A stretch of 64,000 nucleotides of DNA from Orbilia blumenaviensis (lineage: Eukaryota; Ascomycota; Orbiliomycetes; Orbiliales; Orbiliaceae): positions 744,001 through 808,000 of the forward strand of contig JAVHNS010000005.1 of NCBI GenBank assembly GCA_036872755.1, given 5' to 3'. The translations under genes were made by a program, and so were the position numbers. The notes under the pieces were generated by a model that was given only the letters and a program-made list of their open reading frames with translations, searched no databases and was not told the DNA's origin. This document shows positions 11,405 to 22,029 of this stretch, piece after piece (within the stretch, counting starts at the first letter, position 1; each line of letters opens with the position of its first letter).

Positions 11405-12271
11405 GATCGAACAGGTTTTCTAAAAGACATTAAGAGGGAGAGGAAACCGGAGTTATATTGTTTCGGCCTCGATCAGCGAAAGTCGTGGTCATCGGAGGTT
11501 CGCCGCAACGTTATATTAGATGAGGTTTGAGCCTGTTATACGAGAGATGAACCTTCCAACACGCGAGGAACAGCGAAACGTCTCGCCTTATATCAAGATA
11601 TCACCCCAACGCCCTTTTCTTTGAGTACTTTCCAGCTTCCTTTCTTCGGGTTCTTCAACCGCGGCGACGCGACAGCAGGATCTCAAATCTCGTACTCATA
11701 CCAACATAGCCTTGAGTCGCTAACATTAACCAACATGCATGACACAGATAGGTGGAGGCAGGTAGCCGCGTCCGGAACCGAGAAGGCAGGCCTTGCCTCG
11801 CGACTAAACGAGCTGCCGGGGCTAATCGACCCTCCTTGACGGGGAACACAAGGGCTCGCTTCCGGTGCTCTCGACCGGTCTTTCAGCCCAATTTCCCCGC
11901 AGGAATCGGCAGAATCCATGGCAGAATTCGCTTGAAACTGAGCGCCAAAAAAGGGTCTCTGTGCAGATATCACTGGCTTTTTTTTTGTTGTCGGTGCGTA
12001 TTTCCCGGTGGCACCAGCGCCGGCTAGTTCGAGATATTTGGCTTTTTGTTCACTCCTGGCTGGTCCAGCTCAACGACTCCTTTTTCCTCTATCATGAGGG
12101 GCTAGCCTCTTTCTCCGGGCTTGAATTTGCGGGCGCAATTGCAACTCTTTCCTGTCAAAAACACCGCTCAACCGTGAGGTTCTGTGACCTTAAAGTACCT
12201 CTTGTTCTGTACCAGACGACCAAACTGAAGAGGTACGTAATCCAAGAAACTGCTCGACACGCCTCGTCACG
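11405..12271. promoter_or_regulatory. divergent promoter region (F-box-like gene / GT92-like gene)
   Basis: About 870 bases separate two divergent start codons. An open frame of 136 codons (11865-12275) ends over the GT92 start and shows no domain; it is probably leader sequence. No clear TATA box or known operator is seen. Confidence 0.45.
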
Positions 12272-13228
12272 ATGAATACGGCTTCGACGGCCTTCCGGCT
12301 GCTAGTTTTACTATGCGTCCTGGTTATGATTCTATTGTCTCTCCTTTCTTTTACATTCATCTCTCCACGAAAGACCCTCCACGCGACACCTATAAACCTT
12401 AACGCGCCTTCCCTTAAGCCGACGGACCCTATGTACTTAGCGGCCTGTGTGCCCATGGCAAAGGACTTAGCTACCCTTCCTGAATTTATACTACATCATT
12501 ACGCACATATTGGCATTCAAAGGTTCTATTTGGTGGATCAATCTGATGAGGGAGGAGTTTCCAACCATTACCACGAATTACCATTAAATGCCTCGTATAT
12601 AACTTGGCTAGGAACACCACCCCCAAAGGACAACGAAACAGCTCAGTTTTCAGCATACGACGCCTGTCAATCTCGATACGGCAGCCAGCATGCCTGGATC
12701 GCGTACCTCGATGTCGATGAATTCATTGAACAGAAACGAAAAGATGTTACTCTTCAGGATTTCCTCCATTCTATGGATAAGAACTCTACAGTTGGAGCCT
12801 TTGGGATCAACATGCTCCTCCATACCAATAACAGCCATATCCTTAAACCCGAGGGTACTCTCCGGGCATCTTTTACAGAGTGTGTTTCGTCGGATATGGA
12901 AAAATCTCCCAATGCTCATATTAAGAGTATCGTGAAGACAAAGTACTACGAGAAACCTCGAACGGACCATAACTTTATTACTAAGAGCGAATCCCTGACA
13001 GTGGGGGAGAAAGGTGATAAGGTACCGTTCATCTTCCGACGACCCATTACGACAGATCTCTTCGCCATACATCATTATGCAATCAGGAGTCGCGAACAGT
13101 TCAATGTGAGGGTGAAGAATGGAGAAGTTGAGGAGCCACGGACTTTTCCGGATATGATGGATTGGTGGAATGCCGTGGGGAATATGCCGAAGATGAAATG
13201 TGATAGCATGGCGAAACTTAGGCCCTGA
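12272..13228 (+). CDS. GT92-like (DUF23) glycosyltransferase, type II membrane protein
   Basis: A single exon of 318 codons. One hydrophobic segment (about 8-31) near the N-terminus predicts a Golgi/ER type II signal-anchor. The lumenal domain has family features of GT92/DUF23: AACVPMAKD, then LPEFILHHYAHIGIQRFYLV (nucleotide-sugar fold start), a conserved AYDAC, and the metal-binding YLDVDEF (Asp147 and Asp149 of the DxD-type motif). Several N-glycosylation sequons (NAS, NET, NNS) occur. The acceptor and donor sugars cannot be told from sequence; animal GT92 enzymes add galactose. The start ATG lies directly before the anchor, and the upstream frame has no homology. Confidence 0.8.
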   Translation: MNTASTAFRLLVLLCVLVMILLSLLSFTFISPRKTLHATPINLNAPSLKPTDPMYLAACVPMAKDLATLPEFILHHYAHIGIQRFYLVDQSDEGGVSNHYHELPLNASYITWLGTPPPKDNETAQFSAYDACQSRYGSQHAWIAYLDVDEFIEQKRKDVTLQDFLHSMDKNSTVGAFGINMLLHTNNSHILKPEGTLRASFTECVSSDMEKSPNAHIKSIVKTKYYEKPRTDHNFITKSESLTVGEKGDKVPFIFRRPITTDLFAIHHYAIRSREQFNVRVKNGEVEEPRTFPDMMDWWNAVGNMPKMKCDSMAKLRP

Positions 13229-14189
13229 GACATGGCTAGAAGGCAGCGGCCACATGGCACACCGCCCTCATATAAAAGTAATCCTTTGAACATCCTCTGG
13301 GATTTGGGGGGGTGGTTTAAAGTTTTTCCGTTGATAGTATGAGATCATGATTTCCTCTCTTATTCACTTCTCTCAACTGTATTACTACGATTAATTAGCA
13401 TCCACATCTTCAATTCTCTACCTTTAGTCAAGTTTTAGGTAATTTGTTTCCCCCCAATCGATGCAATCTCAGTCACATCCTCGTGGCTGCTGGACGAGAT
13501 CCTAGCGTCCCTTCTTCCCAAATCCGGCTGCTCAGCTAGGGCAACGCATAATCTACAACAACGTGTTCCGCTCATCTACCTCTTTAGTAAAAAACCGGTC
13601 CGTAGTTAGTGCTGAATTGCGAGCTTTTTCGCCAATTCCTTTTTCCTCTGGGGAACCTTCCGTTGGCCCAAGCTTGGGAGGACGCAGTGTACAGACACGT
13701 ACCTCTTACCAAAGCCACGAAAGCTTGAGTTGGCGGGTATTCTAACTCGGGGACCCGGAGTTCAATTTAATCCTTAACCTTAACTACCAATTAGAGTACG
13801 ACCATCTCTCCGCGGAATTGGCAGGGAAGTGTCAAGACTTAAACGTTATTCCTTTATAGTAACTCCCCGGTCGATCTGATCAAATGCAGAGGTAAAAGCA
13901 AGGCCTGGGTGGGGCAACGAGTATATTTCAACCTCACTATTCGTGCTGTGCATCGTTAAACTTCAAGCTGAATCTTTCTCGATCTCGATCTCGATCTTGC
14001 GTTTAGTACTATAGTGTAGTACTCGCTACCATGTAAATCACACGCAGACTCACATATATAACCTTCATATCCGTTCCGATACGCCCCGAAGACCACTTAA
14101 CCTTTATCGATATCGCCTTATACGCAACCGGGGGTATAATATCCATACGATCGCGAAGCCTTTCGGTGTAGGGGAGGTTGGAGCTTATA
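13229..14189. other. gene-free stretch
   Basis: No credible gene. A short tandem of a hexamer (tctcga/gatctc) lies at about 13977-14000, upstream of the rhodopsin-domain gene. Confidence 0.5.
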
Positions 14190-15732
14190 ATGCACTTAAC
14201 AATCTCAGATTCGCGGACCGAGGTGGTGGGGGTATGGACTCCGAGTAACTTTACAACGTCGGACTGGGAGGCCTTGCCACACGACTCAAGAGGTCGCTAT
14301 CTCATCGCTGCTCAGCTCACAGCAACGATAATAGCGATTATTACCGTATCATTGAGGCTATATACCCGAAATTTTGTGACGAGGACGCTTGGGTTGGACG
14401 ACTGGCTGATGGGTATAGTGCTGGTATGCCACTGGAACCATGTATACCGTATTTGAGTTTCAATATCTTACCCATTCTGTTATTCTTATCCTTAGGTAAT
14501 GATAGTTGGAGTATGTGTCGTTATCTTGATACGTATGTAGTAAACCCCCGCCAAAAGTTCTCTAGCGTTGCCTTGGAGCATTTTAATGATATACTGATAT
14601 TGTGTCTTTGGTATTTTAGTTTTCACCCACTTCCAAGCTGGCCATCATATATGGGATACAAAACCAGAAAACGTTCATATGATATATAAGGTAGGCACCG
14701 CCAAGCCCTCCGTTCGGGGCTTACCTCGTTTAAAGCGACGCCTCTATCATTTTTGGCGGGCCACTAATGATACAAAAATGATAACCAAGATATCATGGGG
14801 TATTTCTATAGTATATTACGTAATACTTGGGATGACCCGATTCTCTGTCCTTGCTTCTTATATCCGCCTCTTCGGGAGCATTCGTACATTCCGTATCATT
14901 GTGATCGTCTCAATGGTAATCAATGGGTGTATGACCATTGCCTTTACGCTCACGTTCACGCTCTCCTGCCGACCCCTATACTACGCATGGGACCCTTATG
15001 TCCACCCGACCGATTACGCAAAATGCATCGATGAAATTGCCTTTATCGTCGCCAGTAGTATAATGGGCATCGTTATGGATTTTTGGGTGTGCTTTTTGCC
15101 AATACAGCCGTTGTGGAGTAAGTACTTAAGTTCTGCCTAATGACAAATCTTTGAGAGACGGTATATAGCTAACCAGCACACAGGGCTCACGTTGCCTCTG
15201 GGACAGAAGATTATTACAGCGATATTACTATCACTCGGCGCGATGTACGTCGTTTCCATGCGCTATTTCCGCGATTATCAGTTCCATTTAACACACTAAT
15301 TTATATTTTCGGCCATGGTAGAGCATGCATTGCTAGTATCTTAAGATTAAGAGAGCTTCAAAGATCTCTAGTCACCACCCACTCCACTGACCCAACTTGT
15401 ATGCGGCCCTACCCATCACTACAACTAAATGCATGAGCTAACACATGCCTGCACTAGATGATTCGCTTGCATATGGCATCTATTCAATCCTCGAACAAAA
15501 CCTCGGCGCTATAGCTGCAAGTATTCCTCCTATAAAAGCCTTAATTCAACGGCGATGGCCCTCATTTCTAAAGTCAAACAAAAGTATGGTCGGTCGAGAG
15601 GAAGAACAATTAAGAACGGCATCAGGAATGGCGCACACGTCGAAAGGAAGCAGTGTTGGTACAACCGCGGATGCACACTTAGAGAATGGGACTATCACAC
15701 GATCGGTCAGCAAGATTTATAGTACACCGTGA
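14190..15732 (+). CDS. rhodopsin-domain (PTH11/SAT4-like) seven-helix membrane protein
   Basis: Seven exons: 14190-14423, 14496-14532, 14620-14690, 14790-15117, 15184-15244, 15322-15398 and 15458-15732, 360 residues in one frame. Every intron has a GT donor and AG acceptor, and several have CTAAT/CTAAC branch sites. The splicing rebuilds the fungal-specific rhodopsin domain (PF20684 type): LRLYTRNF and LGLDDWLM after helix 1, FQAGHHIWD in the extracellular loop, ISWGISIVYYVILGMTRFS, CRPLYYAWDP, KCID, DFWVCFLPI, LPLGQK and SLGAIACIASILRL. No CFEM domain is present at the N-terminus. The C-terminal tail (about 275-360) is cytoplasmic, rich in Ser/Thr. Such proteins are receptor-like membrane proteins of unknown ligand. 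The donor of intron 3 (GTAGGC) is weak and that intron is in frame, so retention is possible. Confidence 0.85.
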
Positions 15733-16178
15733 ATGAATTTTTCAAAAAGTTTTACTCAGTTTGGTGTTGACGTTCTGGCGTTGGCGTTCAGGTAATATAC
15801 TAATTTGAGGACTGTTTCGCTTGGGATGGATTAATTATACTTTCTTGGTTAACGTTATAGAATATTAGCGGCTGGGAGTTTAAAAGTATATTGCTGTTTA
15901 TGATGTCTTGCGGAATTAATTGTGTAGAATCTGTGGTTAATGGACAGTCTGGTTTACGAGACAACCATATGGGGAGCATCCACCACTTGTTTGTAGGGTT
16001 GGCGTCTGAGGACTTAGGAATGTATTTAAATTACCACAAAGATTAATGGATTTAGTGCGTTCCGTTGGTAGGGTTTATAAATTCGAGCAACCCCTACCCC
16101 CGAGGTCTCTTCTCATTTCCGCGACCAATAATGATGTGTAAGTTCAGCTACATTATTGACTCCTGTCCTAAAGGGCTG
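15733..16178. other. intergenic, convergent 3' ends
   Basis: A/T-rich sequence between the rhodopsin-domain gene (+) and the PLP enzyme gene (-). No gene is seen. Confidence 0.6.
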
Positions 16179-17621
16179 TCACATCCATCCTCTCCAAGGA
16201 TACCACACATCCACTACAATATCCTTATCATCCAGGACAAAATACCAATCATGACTTGCCGCAGCCACGCAAGCATGCTGGATATCCAAAGTAAGCTTCT
16301 CCCCAACTTTAAACGCCTTTTCGACTTCATTCTCCCCGAAGGATTTACTATCCTCCTTATTAAGGCTCAAAACTCCATGTTCTTGCGATACCCTTCCAAG
16401 AACCCATCTCTCTTTCCCTCTTACTCGCCCAAAGCCTGGGTATTGCCCTGGCTCTCGGCCTACCGCTAGAACTCCGGCGTTGACTAGCGCCTCATTGCGA
16501 GAGGGATAAATAGAAACAACTTCGACGTTTACTGTGCATGCGAGAGAACTCTTTCCTGGGAATGCTGAGTCAGGAGGTGGAACAACGCCGGTTGCGAGTT
16601 GCTGGAGGTCGTTGAAAGGGAAATTCCCAGCATGGATTTCTAAAGTACAGTTATCCGGCAACTCGGCACCGGGTTCCGTTCCTAGTGACTTCAGATGGGA
16701 AACTACATGCGCTGTGGGTGTGGCGCCAATAGAGAGAACTAAAGGTCTATTGCTAACATCCGTGACGTCGAGTGTGTGCGAAATATCGTTAAGGGTCTTG
16801 ACAGCAGCTAAGACAGTGGACAGCTCCGTTTTTAAGTATGATATCGAGTCGTCTTCTGTCTTAGACGAGTATGAATCACCAGCGTGGGCATAAAATCCGT
16901 AAATTGAGATGTTCCGGTGCAGGATTGCGGACTTGAGAAGTTCCTTCAGAGAGTCAGAAGACGGTTCAAGTCCGGCACGGTGGTATCCTGTATCCAGTTT
17001 TATAAAAACAGACCACGGCCTCCCGCACAGCGGTGGGAGAGAGTTAAGATTCGCAATTTGAGAAGGATGGTCAACTAGAAGGCGGAGATTCGGAATGTTT
17101 TTGGAAAGGGATGAGAGGGTGGCCACATAAGATGCTGCTGGTGGAAGACCGTATAGAACCTTGCCTAATATCAGAGTGTGAAACGTATAGAAAGAAATTT
17201 TAGAGGACCTAAAAACATACATCTTTAACAGTACCATCCGCAATCAACGGCTGTAGCCCACGGATTTCCCGAATAGTCGAAGTGATAACAGAATGGTGCT
17301 TCGATCCGAGCTCTATCTTTGTGACTTCAGTTGTCTAATGATATATGAGCTCCCGGAACTACCAATCTGATATCGAGTTGGAAAATATACGGAAAATTTT
17401 TATATCCATACTTTATGAGTTTTGACATGTGCCCTGAACGAAATATCCAAGCCCTCGAGACTTCCGTGGAATATATCGCAATTCCGTTGAATGGCCGGGA
17501 GAGAGAGGCACAAGGATGGAGTTGGGAGGCTTGAGCGATGCCCCCCGATATACGAATGCAAAAGAGGATGCATAGCATCTTTGCGAGCCGCGGTTTCGTC
17601 CATAAGTCGTTCTACGCTCAT
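16179..17621 (-). CDS. D-serine dehydratase-like PLP enzyme (DSD1 family)
   Basis: Exons (transcript order) 17621-17412, 17334-17221 and 17159-16179 give 434 residues, with introns of 77 and 61 nt. The N-terminal alanine-racemase-like barrel carries FRAHVKTHK at 62-70 with the usual PLP lysine (Lys67). Further family marks are a LVDHPSQI segment, FIKLDTGYHRAGL, GFYAHAGDSY, SIGATPTA and the EIHAGNFPFND stretch. The C-terminal domain ends with QHACVAAA, the His/Cys pair that binds zinc in D-serine dehydratase, and a WYPWRGW tail. The expected reaction is D-serine to pyruvate and ammonia, or a related D-amino-acid lyase/aldolase reaction (D-threonine aldolase shares the fold). Length is normal for yeast Dsd1. 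The acceptor of intron 2 is AAG, chosen because it keeps the frame into VLYGLP. Confidence 0.85.
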
Positions 17622-18274
17622 TGTGGGGCGGGGTCGCGGCTTAAATAATTGGCTTTTTCGGGCAAGATATTTGATTTCAGAGTCAAGGGCGGGTCCTGAC
17701 TGCAACTATGACATGTAAATTCAGTCAGCCGGGCCCGATCGACCACTGGGTAGGAATAGATATGTACCCGATTCAAGAACCTATGAGCGAAATTAAAAAT
17801 TTACTGGCGCTTTGGGGATGCTGGTAATGTAATAGCAAGAATCAATGCGGGTGGTGCGGCAAGAAGGCCGAAGGGAGGAAGTTAATGGTGGGGACCCCTG
17901 TCATAACCGGCAGTCGCCCAGGGTTTAGCCGAGTGGCATGACATGATGGGAAGGAACCTCTAATGACTACTCAAGTTCTCAGAACTCAGATATCGAATAT
18001 CAGGTATGCATCCAGTGACCATTTGCTAAGAAATTGTATTGATTCCTTCTTATTTTTTCAGTCTTGTGCTCAGGTGCTAGTTGATGCGGTAGTGCCTTGA
18101 GCTATCAATGTGAAGTTAAAATCCTATATCTGGGCCAAGTAACTAGTTGCAGCGCAAGCTTTAACTATAACAAGTCCAACATGCCCACCTTGCCTCAGAA
18201 CTGTAACTGCTCTAGATCTAGTCTCTAGTACAATTTATGGAGAATTTAGGACTGTTCAGCCCCAAGTCTAATAT
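17622..18274. other. gene-free stretch
   Basis: Promoter side of the PLP enzyme and 3' side of the kinase-like gene. No gene, RNA or clear motif is seen. Confidence 0.5.
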
Positions 18275-19474
18275 CTAGGCCAAGACGTTAAATCCTCCTT
18301 CTACTTTTACCTCTGCCCATCCTTCGTCCTTCGGTACCTCCACAAATCTTCCATCAACGCAAATCCACCTCTTCCATGGTTCCTTATCCTCCATTTTTTC
18401 AATTCTAAAGCCTTTGCTCTCTTCATATCCCACAACTTCGTGCTCCACGTGTTTTCCACCCGCGTATGCTCCCATAATCAATGTATCAATCAAATCTTTC
18501 CCGCTGATGTCACCGGTATACAAGGCCCAAACCTGCCCATCGCGGCTCTTGGGGCTAATCACAAATGTTGGTTCCATCCTGTCAACTAGAGCCAACATTA
18601 GATATGAGTGTTTGGTCCCCCCTTTTACCGCTTCCACGCCTTTTACAGTTGCATTGTAGGGTTGGAACCCGTTCCCTGCGCCACCAAGGAAGGTACCTTT
18701 CATCACCTCTTCCGCAACCATCTTGAATTTGTTGATACCATGCTTTCGGTATTCCGGCGTTTCAGAACCTCCAACAATAGAGGCGTGGAAACCGTATGAT
18801 GCAACAACACAGCCACGGATCGAGGAAGTCTTGGTCAGGGACTCTGTGAGCGGTTGTCCATTTTCCCGACTGCCAGGTGAGAATGTGGCGGTGAAAGTTG
18901 GGAATAGAGTTGGCTTCCCGTGGAGAAGAGTCTTTAACCCCAATCCATGGGCCGAGGCAAATGCATTTGCTGTGCCTAGTGGTAGAACGCAAACCGTTGT
19001 TTTTTGCGGGGTAATTGGGAGTGCATTGATATATTCGGTCACTCCAGTATCTCCGCTCAGGAGGATGATAAGGTTTTCAACTCCATTGGAAGTGATCTTG
19101 GTAGTAAGTTCCGCGATCGAGCTCGGACTATCTGTGACATGAGTGGTATGCAAAACCCTCAGATAGCTAAGCAGTGGAGACAGGAGGCCATCGTAGTAGT
19201 TTTGAGCAGTTTTGAGACCTGAATTGGTCGAAATGATGATGTGAACCTGTGAAGCGGGGAGTTTAAGGTGGGGCGGCAGGTTTGCGGGGTCGATGATAAG
19301 CGACCACAGGGATTCTGATATCGGCTGTTCAAGATTAGAGACTTCTAGGGTCGGTGGTGAGGCACCCGAAGCTGCAAGGAGGATATAGTCACTCCCATCG
19401 TCATCGTTGTTTAAATTGTTAGGTCTGAAGATTGCAAGGGGTGTAGATGCTGGTTTGCTCTCTGAGTCGGCCAT
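18275..19474 (-). CDS. diacylglycerol/sphingoid-base kinase-like protein (DAGK catalytic domain)
   Basis: A single exon of 399 codons. The domain follows the lipid-kinase fold: a strand-turn with VHIIISTNSG (about 78-86), then LIILLSGDTGVTEYIN (about 135-150) at the place of the nucleotide-binding GGDGT loop, and VLPLGTANAFASA (163-175), the GTxNxxA motif. The second half has GCVVASYGFHASIV and a beta-rich region ending with WICVDGRF. It probably phosphorylates a lipid (diacylglycerol, sphingoid base or ceramide) in the cytosol or at membranes; no signal peptide or membrane segment is seen. The loop reads SGDTG rather than GGDG, so ATP binding might be altered. It is divergent from the deacetylase-like gene at 20028. 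Confidence 0.8.
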   Translation of the reverse strand: MADSESKPASTPLAIFRPNNLNNDDDGSDYILLAASGASPPTLEVSNLEQPISESLWSLIIDPANLPPHLKLPASQVHIIISTNSGLKTAQNYYDGLLSPLLSYLRVLHTTHVTDSPSSIAELTTKITSNGVENLIILLSGDTGVTEYINALPITPQKTTVCVLPLGTANAFASAHGLGLKTLLHGKPTLFPTFTATFSPGSRENGQPLTESLTKTSSIRGCVVASYGFHASIVGGSETPEYRKHGINKFKMVAEEVMKGTFLGGAGNGFQPYNATVKGVEAVKGGTKHSYLMLALVDRMEPTFVISPKSRDGQVWALYTGDISGKDLIDTLIMGAYAGGKHVEHEVVGYEESKGFRIEKMEDKEPWKRWICVDGRFVEVPKDEGWAEVKVEGGFNVLA

Positions 19475-20027
19475 TGTGATATTGATATATTGATTAAGTC
19501 TGAATACCTCGATGCCGAATCTAGTTTATTATGTGAGGGTAGAAAAGCTTTTCTTGATATTGAACGAATAAAATATACGAAAAGAAGCAGAGATCTATCT
19601 ACGGAAAGTTGCGGCCCGTATTGGTGGTTCAGCTTACAAATGACGTTGGTCCAGGATTCGATCCTCGCGGCCTCGGTGTCGCATGTCGACATCAACGTCG
19701 CGTGGTGTTGCTCGTCTTCGGCAGTTCCATAGGCCGCAACACAAAATATACCACACAACGCGGAGTTGGCTGAAAGAATGGGGGGTCTGGGGGGAAGTGG
19801 TCTCGTTGGGGAGTAAGGCAGGGTACAAACTTCAAGCATTAATTTGATGCCAACATTGTTACCACAATCAAAATTTCCATCGCCATTACAATTACCATCG
19901 CCATCATTATCGCGTCTGAAAACTATCGCCATCATCGATTCACGCCTGAACAGCTACAGTTGCTCGCGAGCTCGCCACCAAAGTTCCAATACTACACCAA
20001 TCAGCCTATCGCTTGGAAGTACCCTAC
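19475..20027. promoter_or_regulatory. divergent promoter region (kinase-like / deacetylase-like)
   Basis: About 550 bases between divergent starts. A stretch of alternating cat/cac-type trinucleotides lies at about 19862-19935. No TATA box or known operator is evident. Confidence 0.4.
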
Positions 20028-21411
20028 ATGATGCACTGGCTCATCAGCTTGTTCCTCGTTATCATCTCATTCCTTTCTCCAGTCTTCTCCGAAAATGGTT
20101 CATCCTTTGATCCATCTTCTGGTCTGGTCTCTAACCATCTTGATCATCCCGGTAATGGTAATACTGACGACAGCTGCGGGCCCGACTCGGGACTTCGTTG
20201 CAACAACTTTACAAATGGTGTGGATCCCTGCTGTAGTCAGTTTGGTCGGTGTGGCCATTCTAAGGATTATTGTCTTGTTAGTAAGTATGGCATTCCTCGG
20301 TGTAGTAGACCCCAACGCTATCATTCATGACATTGTCGTTCTGACTGTTTAATCTAGGCAGTGGTTGTCAGCCGAACTACGGGGTATCTAGAACACCTAT
20401 ACCCATGAATATGCCAAAACGTATGAGCTATTCTGTACTAACTGCCAATGGCTGATAAATACAGAGCTGTTTTGGACTAGACAACCTTGATTATTCCAAA
20501 TTGATCGACTTGAAGCGAGACCGATTGGGGAATCTTCCCTATGGAGAACCGATCTACGAGTGTCGCACACGTGGTCAAGTCGCTCTCACATTTGATGACG
20601 GGCCCTACAAATATACGGAAGATCTCTTGAACATTCTCAAAGCAGCAAAAGTCAATGCTACATTCTTTATTACGTACGTAAGACTCATATCCCACGCTTA
20701 TTCAGACCAACGATAGTAACAGGAATATAGCGGCTCGAACCTCGAAAAAGGGGCTATCGACAATCCAGATCTCCCATGGGCTTCACTGATTCGCCGTATG
20801 GACCGTGAGGGTCATCAAATTGCTACGCACAAGTAAGCTGTACTTTTAGATGAGCACTACAGCGCGGGGGCTAATCTATCCTTGCAGCTGGGCAAATCCC
20901 AATATCGATATCTTCCCTGATTCTCTTCGCCGACAAGAAATCCATCGTTTAGAATACGCGTTCTCGAAAATCCTGGGAAAAATCCCCACTTATATCCGTC
21001 CACCTACCTATACGCGTCCACCAGATTCTAGCTGTGGGAATTCCTGTCTGGCAACACTTAAGGAGCTAGGGTACCATGTCGTCTATTTCGACCTTGACAC
21101 TGAAGACTATACTCATAACCTGGTGGGCCAAATTGAAGGCTCTATTCAGATTGCTTTGGAGAGAATTTACGGTACAAATCCTAAAAAATCCAGTATCCTG
21201 TCCATTGCTCATGATATCTACCAACGATCGGTTACCATGTTAACAATCGAGATGCTCAAGGCTATCAAAGCTAAGGGATTTGAGGGTAAGTCTGAGACAT
21301 TTAATTTGGATTTGGGAAATTCTTCTGACCGATACCCATCCAATAGGTGTCACCGTCGGAAAGTGCCTTGGAGATTCGCCTTCAAACTGGTATAGAAATG
21401 TTGTTGTTTAA
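20028..21411 (+). CDS. CBM18 - CE4 polysaccharide (chitin) deacetylase-like secreted protein
   Basis: Exons 20028-20280, 20358-20383, 20465-20673, 20731-20832, 20888-21285 and 21347-21411 give 350 residues. A signal peptide (about 1-21) is followed by a CBM18 chitin-binding domain, Cys50 to Cys95 (CGPDSGLRC, DPCCSQFGRCG, DYC, GCQPNYGSC); its last cysteine is supplied by exon 3, which fixes the splice at 20383/20465. A NodB/CE4 domain follows: LTFDDGP (134-140), KVNATFFITG, GHQIATHNWANPN (191-202), YIRPPTYTRPP (232-242), FDLDTEDY and LSIAHD. The expected reaction is removal of acetyl groups from chitin in the wall or environment. Motif 2 is normally HxxxH; here the second zinc His is Asn200. 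Motif 3 (RPPYG) is expanded. The enzyme may be weak or inactive and act as a chitin-binding protein. Confidence 0.85.
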
Positions 21412-22029
21412 GTTTACTCTACGTCTTTTTTTATGTGTGGTCAACTATGGGCCTTCTGAAAAATTCCAAAGAAAACCACATCTTACCACTCTCTTGCATT
21501 CTTTATTCTTTCGATTAGCTGGTCGATTCGATTAGTGTTTGGATCCCTCGCTTTGTGGGGTATCAAAGTCAAGTCAATAAATTATTGTTTACGCATAACT
21601 GAGCGCGGGGCATCTATCAACGCCTTAAATTCCGAGCGTCCCGCTCCTACCTAAAATAACCCATTCCAAGATCCGCCATACCAAACTCTCCTTCAGGATA
21701 TCGCCCGTTCAGTACAATCACATGGAATGTCGATAACTCCGAGAAATCGATTGCGAGGAATGGACAACACAAAAATTTGCAACGGGGTGTTATCGTGGGT
21801 ATGCGCGCTAATTCACATACCTCGCTCATGCAGGTACACCAGGGACGTGATTCCATAGATTGAGAACTAAAAACCGACATGTATAAATGCTCTGCGATCA
21901 GGTCTGTCATCTTGGTTTCTCTTTCCTCATCACGAAGTAAAATTCGAGAACTTCAACCTTAGTCGCTCATTTTATCACTTTTCCTTTCCAGTCTTCAAGA
22001 TACCCACTATATTTTCCTTAAATTTAACC
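21412..22029. other. intergenic
   Basis: 3' flank of the deacetylase-like gene and promoter of the DUF7908-like gene, which has a pyrimidine-rich leader at about 21960-22020. No gene is seen. Confidence 0.5.

Noticed and set aside
11865..12275. 136-codon frame before the GT92-like gene
   Set aside because: It overlaps the GT92 start codon, has no domain, and most likely is promoter and leader sequence.
12650..13255. 201-codon minus-strand frame
   Set aside because: Antisense to the GT92-like gene, which has an anchor segment and the DVDEF motif in its own frame.
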